A stretch of 64,000 nt of DNA from a bacterium (GTDB lineage: Bacteria > SZUA-79 > Acidulodesulfobacterales > Acidulodesulfobacteraceae). Where the stretch lies: the NCBI GenBank assembly GCA_021795355.1, contig JAJYPL010000001.1:84545-148544 (forward strand), written 5' to 3'. The translations under genes were made by a program, and so were the position numbers. Position 1 is the stretch's first letter, and each line of letters starts with the position of its first letter. This document shows, in pieces, positions 51,101-59,528 of the stretch. The notes under the pieces are model-generated. The model did not search any database. It had not been told where the DNA came from and saw only the letters and a list, made by a program, of their open reading frames with translations.

Positions 51101-52174
51101 TTATATAACTTTTATTTCGGCGGACAGCGCTCCGGCGGCTTTTATGGATTCAAGCATTGAAATAATGCTTGACGTAGAAGCCCCTACCGCATTAAGGGCT
51201 TTTACGAGGTTCGCCACGGTTAAGCCTTTCTTTAAATAAAAGGCGTTAGGCGTTCTTTTCCCGTTTATTTTAAGCGTAATATTTCTGTTCGATACCGCAA
51301 CGGGATTTATTTTTATATTGCCGCCCATTACCACCGTTCCGGACCTTTCGTCTATAACTATGATTGCTTTAGAATGCGTTTTTACGTTTATCGAGTTAAG
51401 AACAGATACGAATTGAGATACGTTTCCTGAATAAGAAGCCGGAACTGCGACCTCTACGCTTGCGGAATTTAAAGGTTTTGCGGTTCCTTTTCCGATTTTT
51501 GCGTTTATGGCGGCGGCTATTCTAGACGAATTGGTAAAACTTGGGTTTTTAAGAATAAGACGGACGGATTTAAAAGAGTTCAGTCCGATAGATACTCCTT
51601 TTTCTATTATTCCGCCGTTATCTATAATGCCTGCAGTTTGAAAATTCTGCGATACCGGAACGTAACCCGGAAGAGGCATAACGTTTTGAGCGGCAACGCT
51701 TCCGCCGGTGGAAACAGAACCCTGCGCAAGAGCGTAAACTTTTCCGTTCGGACCTTTAAGGGGCGTCATAAGAAGAACTCCGCCTTCTATGCTTTCCGCA
51801 TTGCCGATGGCGCTGACGGTAACGTTTATCTTTTCGCCCGGAACGGCAAACGGAGGAAGTTCAGCCGTTACCATAACGGCGGCGGTATCCCTGATTTCGT
51901 AAAGAGAAGCTTCGCTAGTATTAATGCCGAGCTTAGACAGCATAGTAACTATAGACTGCTGAGTAACGTTAACGCCCCACTGGTCGCCCGTGCCGTCAAG
52001 ACCGGTAACTAAACCGTAGCCTACTATAGGATTGCTCATCGCTCCGTAAACGGAAGTAATGTTCCCTACGGTAGCGGCGTTAGAAAAATTCGGCGTAAAA
52101 AAAGTAATTGCCGTTAAACCCCAAAACAGCGAAAGCAGAAAAACTAAAGGTATTAAAAATATTTTTTTATTCAT
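51101..52174 (-). CDS. flgI: Flagellar P-ring protein FlgI
   Basis: FlgI forms the P-ring in the peptidoglycan layer around the rod. The 357-residue protein has a signal peptide and the conserved NPIVGYGLVTGLDGTGDQ and TQQSIVTMLSKLGI stretches. The later LPGYVPVSQ and ERSGTVVMGG motifs are also typical. It is a periplasmic protein, secreted by the Sec route. It is followed by flgM; flgJ is not next to it but at 39126. Confidence 0.95.
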   Translation of the reverse strand: MNKKIFLIPLVFLLSLFWGLTAITFFTPNFSNAATVGNITSVYGAMSNPIVGYGLVTGLDGTGDQWGVNVTQQSIVTMLSKLGINTSEASLYEIRDTAAVMVTAELPPFAVPGEKINVTVSAIGNAESIEGGVLLMTPLKGPNGKVYALAQGSVSTGGSVAAQNVMPLPGYVPVSQNFQTAGIIDNGGIIEKGVSIGLNSFKSVRLILKNPSFTNSSRIAAAINAKIGKGTAKPLNSASVEVAVPASYSGNVSQFVSVLNSINVKTHSKAIIVIDERSGTVVMGGNIKINPVAVSNRNITLKINGKRTPNAFYLKKGLTVANLVKALNAVGASTSSIISMLESIKAAGALSAEIKVI

Positions 52175-52210
52175 ATATTATGCCGGCCTCCAAATATTAT
52201 TGCATTATTG

Positions 52211-52331
52211 TGCGGAAAATAAAATCTGACGCCTTTTCCTTTCAAACCTTGATTCCGCAAATATTTATACTATTTTTAAGTATTTAGTCATTGCGAGCAA
52301 GCGGACGGAGTCCATCTAAGCTCGCCAATCC
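52211..52331. repeat. Family A half copy followed by a family C copy
   Basis: GCGGAAAATAAAATCTGACGCCTTTTCC (52212-52238) is one family A end, with a G for A change. At 52287-52331 a family C copy starts GTCATTGCGAG and ends GCCAATC. Both are in the 166-bp gap between flgH and flgI. Confidence 0.6.
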
Positions 52332-52340
52332 TTATTCTCG

Positions 52341-53066
52341 TTAGAACGGCCAGATATCCTGCATAATTTTATACAGCCAGTTAGGACTCTGCGAACTGTT
52401 GACGTAACCTCTGCCGTTTATCCATATTCTTTCGTCGGCAAGCTGGGTGGACAGCACGGTGTTTGCCGGCGATATGTCTATCGGACGGGCTATGCCTTTA
52501 ATCAGCAGATATCTTGTTTCTCCGTTCACCGATACTTCCCTCTCCCCTTTAAGTTCTACGTCGCCGTTTGGAAATACTTTTACCACCTGAGCCTGAATCG
52601 TCGAATTTATCTGCCCCGATTCCGCTACTCCGCCTCCTCCGTTGAAAGTTTCATTGTTAGAACCTTCATAACCGGTAGGCTTAGAAGTAGAAAGCGTGCC
52701 GAAAGCAAACTCTCCGGTGCCCGTCGAATTATGTGAAAGAGACATTCCTGAAGAATCCGAAACCTGCGTCTGGTCGTCAACTATGATAGTTACGGTGTCA
52801 TTCAGCCTGAAAGCTACGTTATCGGAATAAAGATTCGTTCCGCTTCCCGTACCCGACCATAGAGAACCTAAAACCGGTTTAGACTGCAGCCCTCCGTTTT
52901 TTGCCGTAGGCTTTACATACGTCGGAGGAATCATAGACTTAGGAGGATTAACCCCGCAGCCCGTTAACATAAGCGGCAAAAAACCCGTGAAAAATAAGGT
53001 TAATATCAAAAATATTTTTACTTTTGATTTAGATTTTATTTGCGTTTGCGTTTTTTTAAATTCCAT
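52341..53066 (-). CDS. flgH: Flagellar L-ring lipoprotein FlgH
   Basis: FlgH forms the L-ring in the outer membrane. The 241-residue protein has a lipobox LMLTGC (Cys near 37) and the family stretches SLWSGTGSGTNLYSDN, NDTVTIIVDDQTQVSDS and ELKGEREVSVNGE. The presence of FlgH and FlgI shows an outer membrane. It is downstream of flgA on the same strand. Confidence 0.95.
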   Translation of the reverse strand: MEFKKTQTQIKSKSKVKIFLILTLFFTGFLPLMLTGCGVNPPKSMIPPTYVKPTAKNGGLQSKPVLGSLWSGTGSGTNLYSDNVAFRLNDTVTIIVDDQTQVSDSSGMSLSHNSTGTGEFAFGTLSTSKPTGYEGSNNETFNGGGGVAESGQINSTIQAQVVKVFPNGDVELKGEREVSVNGETRYLLIKGIARPIDISPANTVLSTQLADERIWINGRGYVNSSQSPNWLYKIMQDIWPF

Positions 53067-53217
53067 ATGATTTATACCCCTCTATGCCCCTGCTGCTTTT
53101 TTCTTTTTAGTTTCCTATTTGCCCGCCGCTCTTAATAATTATATTCGTTCATCCGCAGTTTTTATTTTATTAAATTATCAAAATATTATTCAGTTGCGCT
53201 CTATTGTTTGTTCTATT

Positions 53218-53979
53218 TTACCTAACCTCTGCCGTCTTAGGCGATTTTATCATGCATTCCACTATTTCTCCGGATTCTAAATTTTTTACTCTTATTTTTG
53301 AATTTAAAGCGCCTGATTGAAGAGCCATGCCTTTTGTTTTTAAAATTAATCCGTTTTCGTCGTAAATTATATTTATTTTGTCTCCGAAGTTTATTATTCT
53401 CCGCCTTTCGGTGTTTGCATTATTTAAAGCCGACCCTGCGGCAATAAAAAACTTAGCTTCCCTTCCTGCCGCTTTTTTAACGTTTAAAAAATAGCCGTCG
53501 TTTAAGCTCGGAACATTTTTGTAAGATATTTTTATCTCGCCGCTTTTTATAATCTGAAATTTTCCTATAGTTTCGGATGCAACGGCGACCGGAGCATAAA
53601 TAGACGTTTTAAAAGTAGCGGCATCCAAACCCTGCATTTCGCCGTTTTTTATATTTATAATTTTTATTAATGCCGTATGATACCCTGAATATCGGGTATC
53701 GGCAATATTTATCCTTAAATTTTTGAAATTAAAATTTTTATAAGGCAGATTGAAATTAAATTTTGCAAAATGAAAATATTTTTTAAATTTTAAAGGAACT
53801 TTTTCTAAATAGGCTCTTATTATTAAACGTTTTAATAAGATATCGCCGTTTGTATTATTTTTGCGGCTTGATATAGAAAATGCCGCAGCGACTTTAATAT
53901 AGAATCCGCAGTTAAATAAAACAACCGCCGAAGTTACAATTAATATCGCTAATAGAAAAGTTAATTTCTTTTTAATCAT
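53218..53979 (-). CDS. flgA: P-ring chaperone FlgA
   Basis: FlgA helps FlgI polymerise in the periplasm. The 253-residue protein has a signal peptide (LTFLLAILIVTSAVVLFNC), an N-terminal variable domain and the SAF-like C-terminal domain (ETIGKFQIIKSGEIKISY, then NFGDKINIIYDENGLILKTKG). Lys/Asn-rich composition makes it diverged. It lies between flgG and flgH, as in the canonical FGAHI gene order. Confidence 0.87.
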   Translation of the reverse strand: MIKKKLTFLLAILIVTSAVVLFNCGFYIKVAAAFSISSRKNNTNGDILLKRLIIRAYLEKVPLKFKKYFHFAKFNFNLPYKNFNFKNLRINIADTRYSGYHTALIKIINIKNGEMQGLDAATFKTSIYAPVAVASETIGKFQIIKSGEIKISYKNVPSLNDGYFLNVKKAAGREAKFFIAAGSALNNANTERRRIINFGDKINIIYDENGLILKTKGMALQSGALNSKIRVKNLESGEIVECMIKSPKTAEVR

Positions 53980-54125
53980 CTGTTTATTCTGTTTTTTATT
54001 TTCTATTACTTTTTTTACTATTACTTATTTGCCGTCAGCTTTTTTCTGTTAAATAATAATTTAATTAACTTTTTAGTTTAATTTATTTATCGCAGCTAAA
54101 TTAATTTATTAAATTTTTCAATTTA

Positions 54126-54911
54126 TTAAGGTATTAAGCCGCTCATAGTTTGAAGCATCTGATTTGCCGTGGTAATAGCCTTTGAATCAATGGTATAGGC
54201 ATTTTGAGCCGTAATCATGTCAACCATCTGGCCTACAAGATTTACGTTAGACATTTCCAAAAACCCCTGCTGGAGCGTTCCAAGCCCGTTTTCGTTGGGC
54301 GTGCCGACCTGCGGAACGCCTGAAGCCGAAGTCTGAAGATAAAGATTGCTGCCTATGCTGTTAAGACCTGCCGGATTAATAAAATTAGCAAGACTTATAG
54401 TTCCGATTTGCGCCGGATTAGTCTGTCCGGATATTACCGCAGTAACCGTTCCGTTTTCGGAAATAGTAACCGACGTAGCGTTAGGCGGTATGGTAATAGC
54501 CGGAACCAGAGGATATCCGTTAGCATCTACAAGCTGACCCTGTGAATTAGTATCGAATGTTCCGTCTCTGGTATATGCCGTTTCGCCGTCAGGCATCTGC
54601 ACCTGAAAAAAACCTTGACCGGAAATTGCAATATCTAAGGGATTAGAAGTCTGCTGAAGATCGCCCTGCGTAAACTCTTTTTCTATAGAAGACACTTTTG
54701 AACCGAGACCTATCTGAATTCCCGTAGGCGACTGAGTATATTCCGAAGAATATGCGCCCGGAGATTTAATAGTCTGGTAAAACAGGTCTTCAAAATTTAC
54801 CCTTGATTCTTTAAAACCGGTAGTGTTGGTATTTGCAAGATTATTTGCTATGTTGTCTATTTCTATCTGCTGTCCTTCCATTCCCGTCGCCGCAGTCCAT
54901 AAAGCTCTCAT
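54126..54911 (-). CDS. flgG: Distal rod protein FlgG
   Basis: FlgG builds the distal rod. The 261-residue protein has the N-terminal motif MRALWTAATGMEGQQIEIDN and NNLANTNTTGFKESRVNFED, and the C-terminal NLVGQMVDMITAQNAYTIDS. Length is typical. It is downstream of flgF by 43 bp and is controlled by its sigma54 promoter. Confidence 0.96.
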   Translation of the reverse strand: MRALWTAATGMEGQQIEIDNIANNLANTNTTGFKESRVNFEDLFYQTIKSPGAYSSEYTQSPTGIQIGLGSKVSSIEKEFTQGDLQQTSNPLDIAISGQGFFQVQMPDGETAYTRDGTFDTNSQGQLVDANGYPLVPAITIPPNATSVTISENGTVTAVISGQTNPAQIGTISLANFINPAGLNSIGSNLYLQTSASGVPQVGTPNENGLGTLQQGFLEMSNVNLVGQMVDMITAQNAYTIDSKAITTANQMLQTMSGLIP

Positions 54912-54954
54912 CTAATGAATAACCTCCGTAATTATATAATTAATAATTCTATTA

Positions 54955-55731
54955 TTATACCGCCGCTCCGACGGTGTTAATCGCGGTATTATCTACCGTT
55001 GAATATGATTTTAACGCCTGTATCATGTTATTATACGTTTCCGAAATATTTATCATCTGAACCATGCCTTTGATTTCGTTTACGTTGGATTCTTCTATAT
55101 AACCTTGCAGAATATCCGGATTTTGATTTTCGACCGGAGCGCCGGAACTTTTAGTTTCGGAAAAAATGGTGTTTCCGTATTTAGATAAGTACTGCGGGTT
55201 TTTAAAATTAGCAATTAATATCGTACCCGAATACATTTCGTTGCCGGTCTGCGGATCGGTAAGGCTTATGTCGCCTGAACCGCTGATAGTTACGTCGGAA
55301 CCTCTTTCGTTAAGAAATATAGGTTTTTTAAACGTGCTTAAAACAGGATAGCCTTCCTGGGTTACGAGTTCTCCGGCCTGATTAAGAGAAAAAACTCCGT
55401 CTCTCGTGTATTTAACGCCGGCAGGGGTTGAAACTACGAAATATCCGCCGCCTTTAATCGCAAGATCCAGCCTGTTGCCGGTTTTTTTTATAGGTCCTTG
55501 CGACATATTATTATAAGTATTTAGAACAATGGGATATGCTTTATCGGCAAGCGGCTTATTTTCACCGGATTCGTCAGCGTCTACGGCTTTTTGCGGCAAA
55601 AATTCCGCAAAATTAACGTTTGTGCTTTTATAACCCGCCGTATTGACATTTGCAAGATTATTTGTAACGGCGGAAAGCTGTCTTTCTACCGCCAATATTC
55701 CGCTCAAAGTTATGTAAGAACCGCCGTTCAT
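54955..55731 (-). CDS. flgF: Flagellar rod protein FlgF
   Basis: FlgF is a proximal rod subunit. The 258-residue protein has the motif NNLANVNTAGYKSTNVNFAE near the start and NVNEIKGMVQMINISETYNN near the C-terminus. It opens the operon flgF-flgG-flgA-flgH-flgI with a sigma54 promoter upstream. It is distinguished from FlgG by sequence in the variable middle domain and its first position. Confidence 0.9.
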   Translation of the reverse strand: MNGGSYITLSGILAVERQLSAVTNNLANVNTAGYKSTNVNFAEFLPQKAVDADESGENKPLADKAYPIVLNTYNNMSQGPIKKTGNRLDLAIKGGGYFVVSTPAGVKYTRDGVFSLNQAGELVTQEGYPVLSTFKKPIFLNERGSDVTISGSGDISLTDPQTGNEMYSGTILIANFKNPQYLSKYGNTIFSETKSSGAPVENQNPDILQGYIEESNVNEIKGMVQMINISETYNNMIQALKSYSTVDNTAINTVGAAV

Positions 55732-55848
55732 TTTTTAAAACTCCGATAATTGATGCAATTAAATTAATCTATTAAAAAAGTCTAAATAAAGTCTTAACAA
55801 AATCTAAAAAAGTCTATGCAATCTATAAATTTTATCCTATGTAATTCA

Positions 55849-55865
55849 ATGCAATAAACGTGCCA
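55849..55865 (-). promoter_or_regulatory. Sigma54-type promoter of the flgFGAHI operon
   Basis: The minus strand reads TGGCACGTTTATTGCAT, a perfect match to the -24 (TGGCAC) and -12 (TTGC) elements with correct spacing. It lies about 120 bp upstream of the flgF start. A sigma54 activator is needed and is not encoded in the window. Confidence 0.85.
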
Positions 55866-55937
55866 TAAAGTAATGGGAAAAAATTTCCTACAAAAAATTG
55901 TTATTGATATAAAGGCGGGGAATGATATACAATATTA

Positions 55938-56276
55938 ATGAATATTATGGATAAAAATAAACTTGCGGTTATAATTTCCGAAGATAAATATTTACGCCAT
56001 GTTGCAGGTTTTTTGAAATCGGCGGCGAAAAAAGGCGGGGGAATATCCGTGTCTATTTTTATTACGGATAAAGGCGTTTTTTTGACCGAAAATAAGGAAT
56101 TTATTTCCCTGCTAAAAGAACTGGGCGGCATCATAGATAACGTTTCCGTTTGCGAACACTCCTGCAGCGTAAACGGCGTAGTTTTTCGCGATGAAATTTT
56201 TAACTATTCTTCGCAGTTCGAAAACGCAAAAATTATCAACGAACTTAAAGAAAATGACAGAGCTTTGCTATTCTAA
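55938..56276 (+). CDS. DsrE-like small protein
   Basis: The 112-residue protein has the topology of DsrE-fold sulfur-relay or peroxiredoxin-like proteins: a first strand LAVIISEDKY, ISVSIFITDKGVFL, and IIDNVSVCEHSCSV, where the cysteines lie in the usual region. Such proteins move sulfur or act in redox signalling, but no target can be assigned. It is on the plus strand, divergent from flgF, and lies 39 bp before the YcgR-like PilZ gene. Confidence 0.6.
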   Translation: MNIMDKNKLAVIISEDKYLRHVAGFLKSAAKKGGGISVSIFITDKGVFLTENKEFISLLKELGGIIDNVSVCEHSCSVNGVVFRDEIFNYSSQFENAKIINELKENDRALLF

Positions 56277-56315
56277 TATAAATTTTATTTTTTATTTCTA
56301 TTCTTAACGCAAAAC

Positions 56316-57035
56316 ATGTTCGATATAAAAAAATTAAAAGAAAATCCGGATATCAATATATATTCAAAAAAACAGGAAATACACTCGATACTTAAGGGTT
56401 TTGCCAATCAAAAAAAACCGGTCATTATTTATCCGGTCCCTTTTAACGACGAATACACGACGAATATTCTTAAAGTAAAAGACGATACTATAACCGTCGA
56501 TTCGCTTATTCCCAAGTCCGGAAACTTAAAAATGGCGGAGTCGTCTTATTTAAAAATAGCTTTTAAGTTTTCCAATAACGACCATTTTTTTCTGTCTAAA
56601 CTCTATAATTACGAAAAAGACGGGGATTATTTCGTATTCGATATTTACAAGCCGATTGAAATATTATCTTTAGAAAAAAGAAAATTTTTCAGGATAGAAC
56701 CGTCGATAAGCGAACCGGTTATCGTATCTTTTTTTTATAACAATAAATATGTAGAAACCCGGCTGTATGATCTGTCGGGCGAGGGTTTTTCTTTTTTATT
56801 GGATTTTCCTTTAGAAAAACATACGGTGCTGGAAAACGTTAAGATTAAATTTCCGTTCGGACTTAAGGAAGTTACTCTAAGGCTTGAAATAATGTCTAAC
56901 GTAAAGTTAGATAATTTAAAATATAAAACCGGCGCTAAAGCTATAAATTTAAAACCGGCACAGCAGGATATACTGTTTAACTATATTTTTAAAAGGCAGA
57001 GAGAGATAGTAGCCGCAATGAAGGGAACGGTTTAG
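56316..57035 (+). CDS. YcgR-like PilZ-domain protein
   Basis: The 239-residue protein has an N-terminal YcgR-type domain and a C-terminal PilZ domain with KRKFFRIEP (the arginine motif) and DLSGEGFSF (the second motif). These bind cyclic di-GMP, and YcgR then slows the motor at FliG/MotA. It ends with a polar tail. The gene overlaps the convergent FlhB-C-like gene by 4 bp. Confidence 0.85.
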   Translation: MFDIKKLKENPDINIYSKKQEIHSILKGFANQKKPVIIYPVPFNDEYTTNILKVKDDTITVDSLIPKSGNLKMAESSYLKIAFKFSNNDHFFLSKLYNYEKDGDYFVFDIYKPIEILSLEKRKFFRIEPSISEPVIVSFFYNNKYVETRLYDLSGEGFSFLLDFPLEKHTVLENVKIKFPFGLKEVTLRLEIMSNVKLDNLKYKTGAKAINLKPAQQDILFNYIFKRQREIVAAMKGTV

Positions 57036-57310
57036 CGAAAGCTTATTTTATCGTTCAGCTTGTATAAAAACGCAAAAATATTCGCTATAGCTTTATAAAG
57101 TTCCGGCGGTATTTCCTGATATATGTCGAGTCCGTCGAGAATATCCGCAAGGGCGTCGTTTTGAGCAACAGGTATATTTTCTTTTTTCGCTATCTCCAAT
57201 ATTTTTTCGGCAAGCTCTCCTCTTCCTTTTGCTACTACTATGGGAGCGCCGTTTTTTTTAGGGTCGTATTTTAACGCCGCGGCTTTTTTGCTTTTTTTAA
57301 ATTCTTTCAT
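57032..57310 (-). CDS. FlhB C-terminal-domain homologue (FhlB type)
   Basis: The 92-residue protein matches only the cytoplasmic C-terminal domain of FlhB/EscU: AAALKYDPKKNGAPIVVAKG, LAEKILEIAKKENIPV, and DIYQEIPPELYKAIANIFAF. It lacks the NPTH autocleavage site and the membrane part. Such FhlB proteins can substitute for cleaved FlhB in substrate switching. It overlaps the FliK-like gene by 14 bp, so the two are co-translated. Confidence 0.86.
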   Translation of the reverse strand: MKEFKKSKKAAALKYDPKKNGAPIVVAKGRGELAEKILEIAKKENIPVAQNDALADILDGLDIYQEIPPELYKAIANIFAFLYKLNDKISFR

Positions 57311-58415
57311 CGATTATCTTTCCGTTTAAAAATACGTAAGAGTTTGGATCGTTAGTATTTACGGATGCCGGATTAACGGGTCTGTCTGCCGGTTTCGTAT
57401 CGTCTTTCCTGCCGTTTTGCTTATTTAATTCCCTGTTTTTAAAAGAAATATCGTTAAGTTTTATTCCGTCTGCAGACATCATTTCTTTTAATAATTCTAA
57501 GTTTTCGGATAAAATTTTTTTAAAAGCCTCGGTATAGCCGTCAAATTTTATGCTTAAATTTTTGTCGTAATAATAGGAAAAAAGCTTGAGCCTTCCTAAA
57601 TTTTTTAAGTTTAATTCTATCATGAACAGATATTTTTTTTTGTAATTAGGCGGGCGATTTTTTGCTTTATTATTCGACTCGTCTGTCGTTAAGATTACGG
57701 TAGAAAGACCGAAATGACCTCCGAAATCTATATGTATAAAGGCAAAGTTTCCTTTAACGGAAACCGATATATTCTGAGCCGCATTTTGAAGAATATTCTG
57801 TATTTCGTTTGAAAAACCGGAACTTATTTGGGAATTTCCGGAACCTAAGGAGTTAAGAACAGTTTCAAATTTCCCCTGGATATTTTCGGCAACGGCTTTG
57901 CCGTATAAATCAAGAGTTTTTTGAATATTTAAGGTATTTACATTTTTGCCGGACGATTCGTTTACTATCTTAAAAACTATATTAAATTCGGAGGATGAAT
58001 TTACGGCATTTCCGGATATATCTTGCGTTTCTGCACTGCCGGAAGATTGATTAGCCGCGCCGGTAGATTTTTCGCTAATACTGCTTAACTGTAACTTTAT
58101 CGGAATTTTAAACTCGCCGTTAAACGTTTTTCCGGTAACGAATTCGTTAAAAAGGTCTTCGGTTATAACGGATTTCAACAAACTGCCGTTTATATTTATA
58201 ATTCCGGTAAAATTTCCGCCTTCGGAAACGGAAGCATCGACCAATTCGGCAGATACTATATCTCCTGCTTTGACTAACGCTCCTGATTTTGAGGAACCGC
58301 CTTTTACGGCTCCAAAAAGTATCCGGGTAACGTCGTTGGAAGCATTTTTAGCTAAACTTTTCGCATTCCCTATAATGTTAAGATAATTTGCCCCGCCGTC
58401 TATAATAAAATTCAT
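57297..58415 (-). CDS. FliK-like hook-length control protein
   Basis: FliK measures hook length and switches export specificity through FlhB. The 372-residue protein has a Ser/Asn/Gly-rich N-terminal half and a C-terminal Flg_hook-like domain (MIELNLKNLGRLKLFSYYYD, then KILSENLELLKEMMSADGIK). The low-complexity N-terminus fits a molecular ruler. Its coupling to the FhlB-type gene fits a shared role in switching. The first gene of a unit with the 98-residue protein, by 4-bp overlap. Confidence 0.72.
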   Translation of the reverse strand: MNFIIDGGANYLNIIGNAKSLAKNASNDVTRILFGAVKGGSSKSGALVKAGDIVSAELVDASVSEGGNFTGIININGSLLKSVITEDLFNEFVTGKTFNGEFKIPIKLQLSSISEKSTGAANQSSGSAETQDISGNAVNSSSEFNIVFKIVNESSGKNVNTLNIQKTLDLYGKAVAENIQGKFETVLNSLGSGNSQISSGFSNEIQNILQNAAQNISVSVKGNFAFIHIDFGGHFGLSTVILTTDESNNKAKNRPPNYKKKYLFMIELNLKNLGRLKLFSYYYDKNLSIKFDGYTEAFKKILSENLELLKEMMSADGIKLNDISFKNRELNKQNGRKDDTKPADRPVNPASVNTNDPNSYVFLNGKIIDERI

Positions 58416-58708
58416 GCTACGATATCGATATGCTCTTTTCCGCCTTCGGCTTCCGTTTCGTTTTCTTCGTTCATTTCTTTTTTATTTTTTTCTTCATTAT
58501 CGTGTTTCTTTTCTTTTTCCTTGTCGTTGACCGCTTCCAGAGTTTCGCTTAATTCGACCACCGTATTAAGCTTAGTCTCGTCAACTATTTCCATTTCTTT
58601 TTGAGTTATCGCATTTGAATTTGCCGCCAGTACGTGGGAAGAAGCCGCCGTTTTTTCTATCTGCGGAAGATTGGTGATAATCTGCTGGAGTTCTACGGTA
58701 TCTATCAT
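58412..58708 (-). CDS. Small acidic protein before the FliK-like gene
   Basis: Not recognised. The 98-residue product starts MIDTVELQQIITNLPQIEKT and ends in a very acidic/basic Glu/Lys stretch (KEKEKKHDNEEKNKKEMNEE). Similar small proteins are common before fliK genes in deltaproteobacteria, but the function is not known. Its end overlaps the FliK-like gene by 4 bp, and it follows the ParP-like gene by 22 bp. Confidence 0.6.
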   Translation of the reverse strand: MIDTVELQQIITNLPQIEKTAASSHVLAANSNAITQKEMEIVDETKLNTVVELSETLEAVNDKEKEKKHDNEEKNKKEMNEENETEAEGGKEHIDIVA

Positions 58709-58730
58709 AATAGCACCGTTTGTTTATATA

Positions 58731-59528
58731 TTACGATATTAAATAAGAATAGACGTTTTTTAAGTCTATAACCGAATAAAACTTTCCTTCTCCATCCTCG
58801 AAAACTCCGGAAGTTATGCCGTTAACGTTTTTAAATTTGAAAGACGAACCCGCTATAATGTTTTTATTTTTTACGGCGGTTATGTTTTTTATTTCGTTTA
58901 CCGCCAATCCGAAAAACTTGTCGTTATATACGCACACGACAATATATTTCAAGGGCGATTTAATGTCTATGCTTCCGTTTGAAAGCAGATAAAAATCATA
59001 TACCGGCACCATTCTGTTCCTATATAAAATTATACCGAGATGAGCGGCTTTTTTCGAAAAAATATTAACCGTGGTTTTATATTTAATAATCTCGTTAATA
59101 TTCAAAGCCGGAAGCGCATAAAAAGAACTTCCCGCAATAAACGTAAAATAGGAAACTTCTTTCTCAAGGTCAAAATAAGGAACGGACTGAACGCTTTCCG
59201 CCTGCATTTGAAAATTTTCGTGCTGCTGCATCTGCATTGCGGCAGCGTTTAAATCTAATCCTTTTTTTTCGAAATTATCGGCAGCGGGCGCAGATACTAT
59301 GCGTATATCTGGGGTTTCGTTTTCTGCAGGGGTATTTAACTCTGGAAATTCAGACTCGACCGTAAGTATCCTGTCAATCGGATATGATAATATCTGCGCA
59401 GTCTGCTTTTCCGCATCGTCTTTTTCGTCGATTTTTTTATCTAAAAGGTCGTCTATCCACGGAGTAACTATGTCCGAACCTGCGGCTTTCGCAAATTTTA
59501 AATCAAATAAATTATAAGTATTATTCAT
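58731..59528 (-). CDS. CheW-domain protein, ParP-like
   Basis: The 265-residue protein has an unstructured N-terminal half (about 1-120, with Glu/Asn-rich runs) and a C-terminal CheW-like domain (YFTFIAGSSFYALPALNINE, IILYRNRMVPVYDFYLL, VCVYNDKFFGLAVNEIKNI). This layout, together with a ParA-type ATPase gene immediately before it and a cheW gene, recalls ParP of the Vibrio chemotaxis cluster, which links chemoreceptor arrays to a ParA-like ATPase at the pole. It overlaps that ATPase gene by 4 bp. The ParP function is an inference from the gene order. Confidence 0.68.
   Translation of the reverse strand: MNNTYNLFDLKFAKAAGSDIVTPWIDDLLDKKIDEKDDAEKQTAQILSYPIDRILTVESEFPELNTPAENETPDIRIVSAPAADNFEKKGLDLNAAAMQMQQHENFQMQAESVQSVPYFDLEKEVSYFTFIAGSSFYALPALNINEIIKYKTTVNIFSKKAAHLGIILYRNRMVPVYDFYLLSNGSIDIKSPLKYIVVCVYNDKFFGLAVNEIKNITAVKNKNIIAGSSFKFKNVNGITSGVFEDGEGKFYSVIDLKNVYSYLIS

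Noticed and set aside
11213..52331. CRISPR array
   Set aside because: The repeats are dispersed singly between genes, with no regular spacing or unique spacers.
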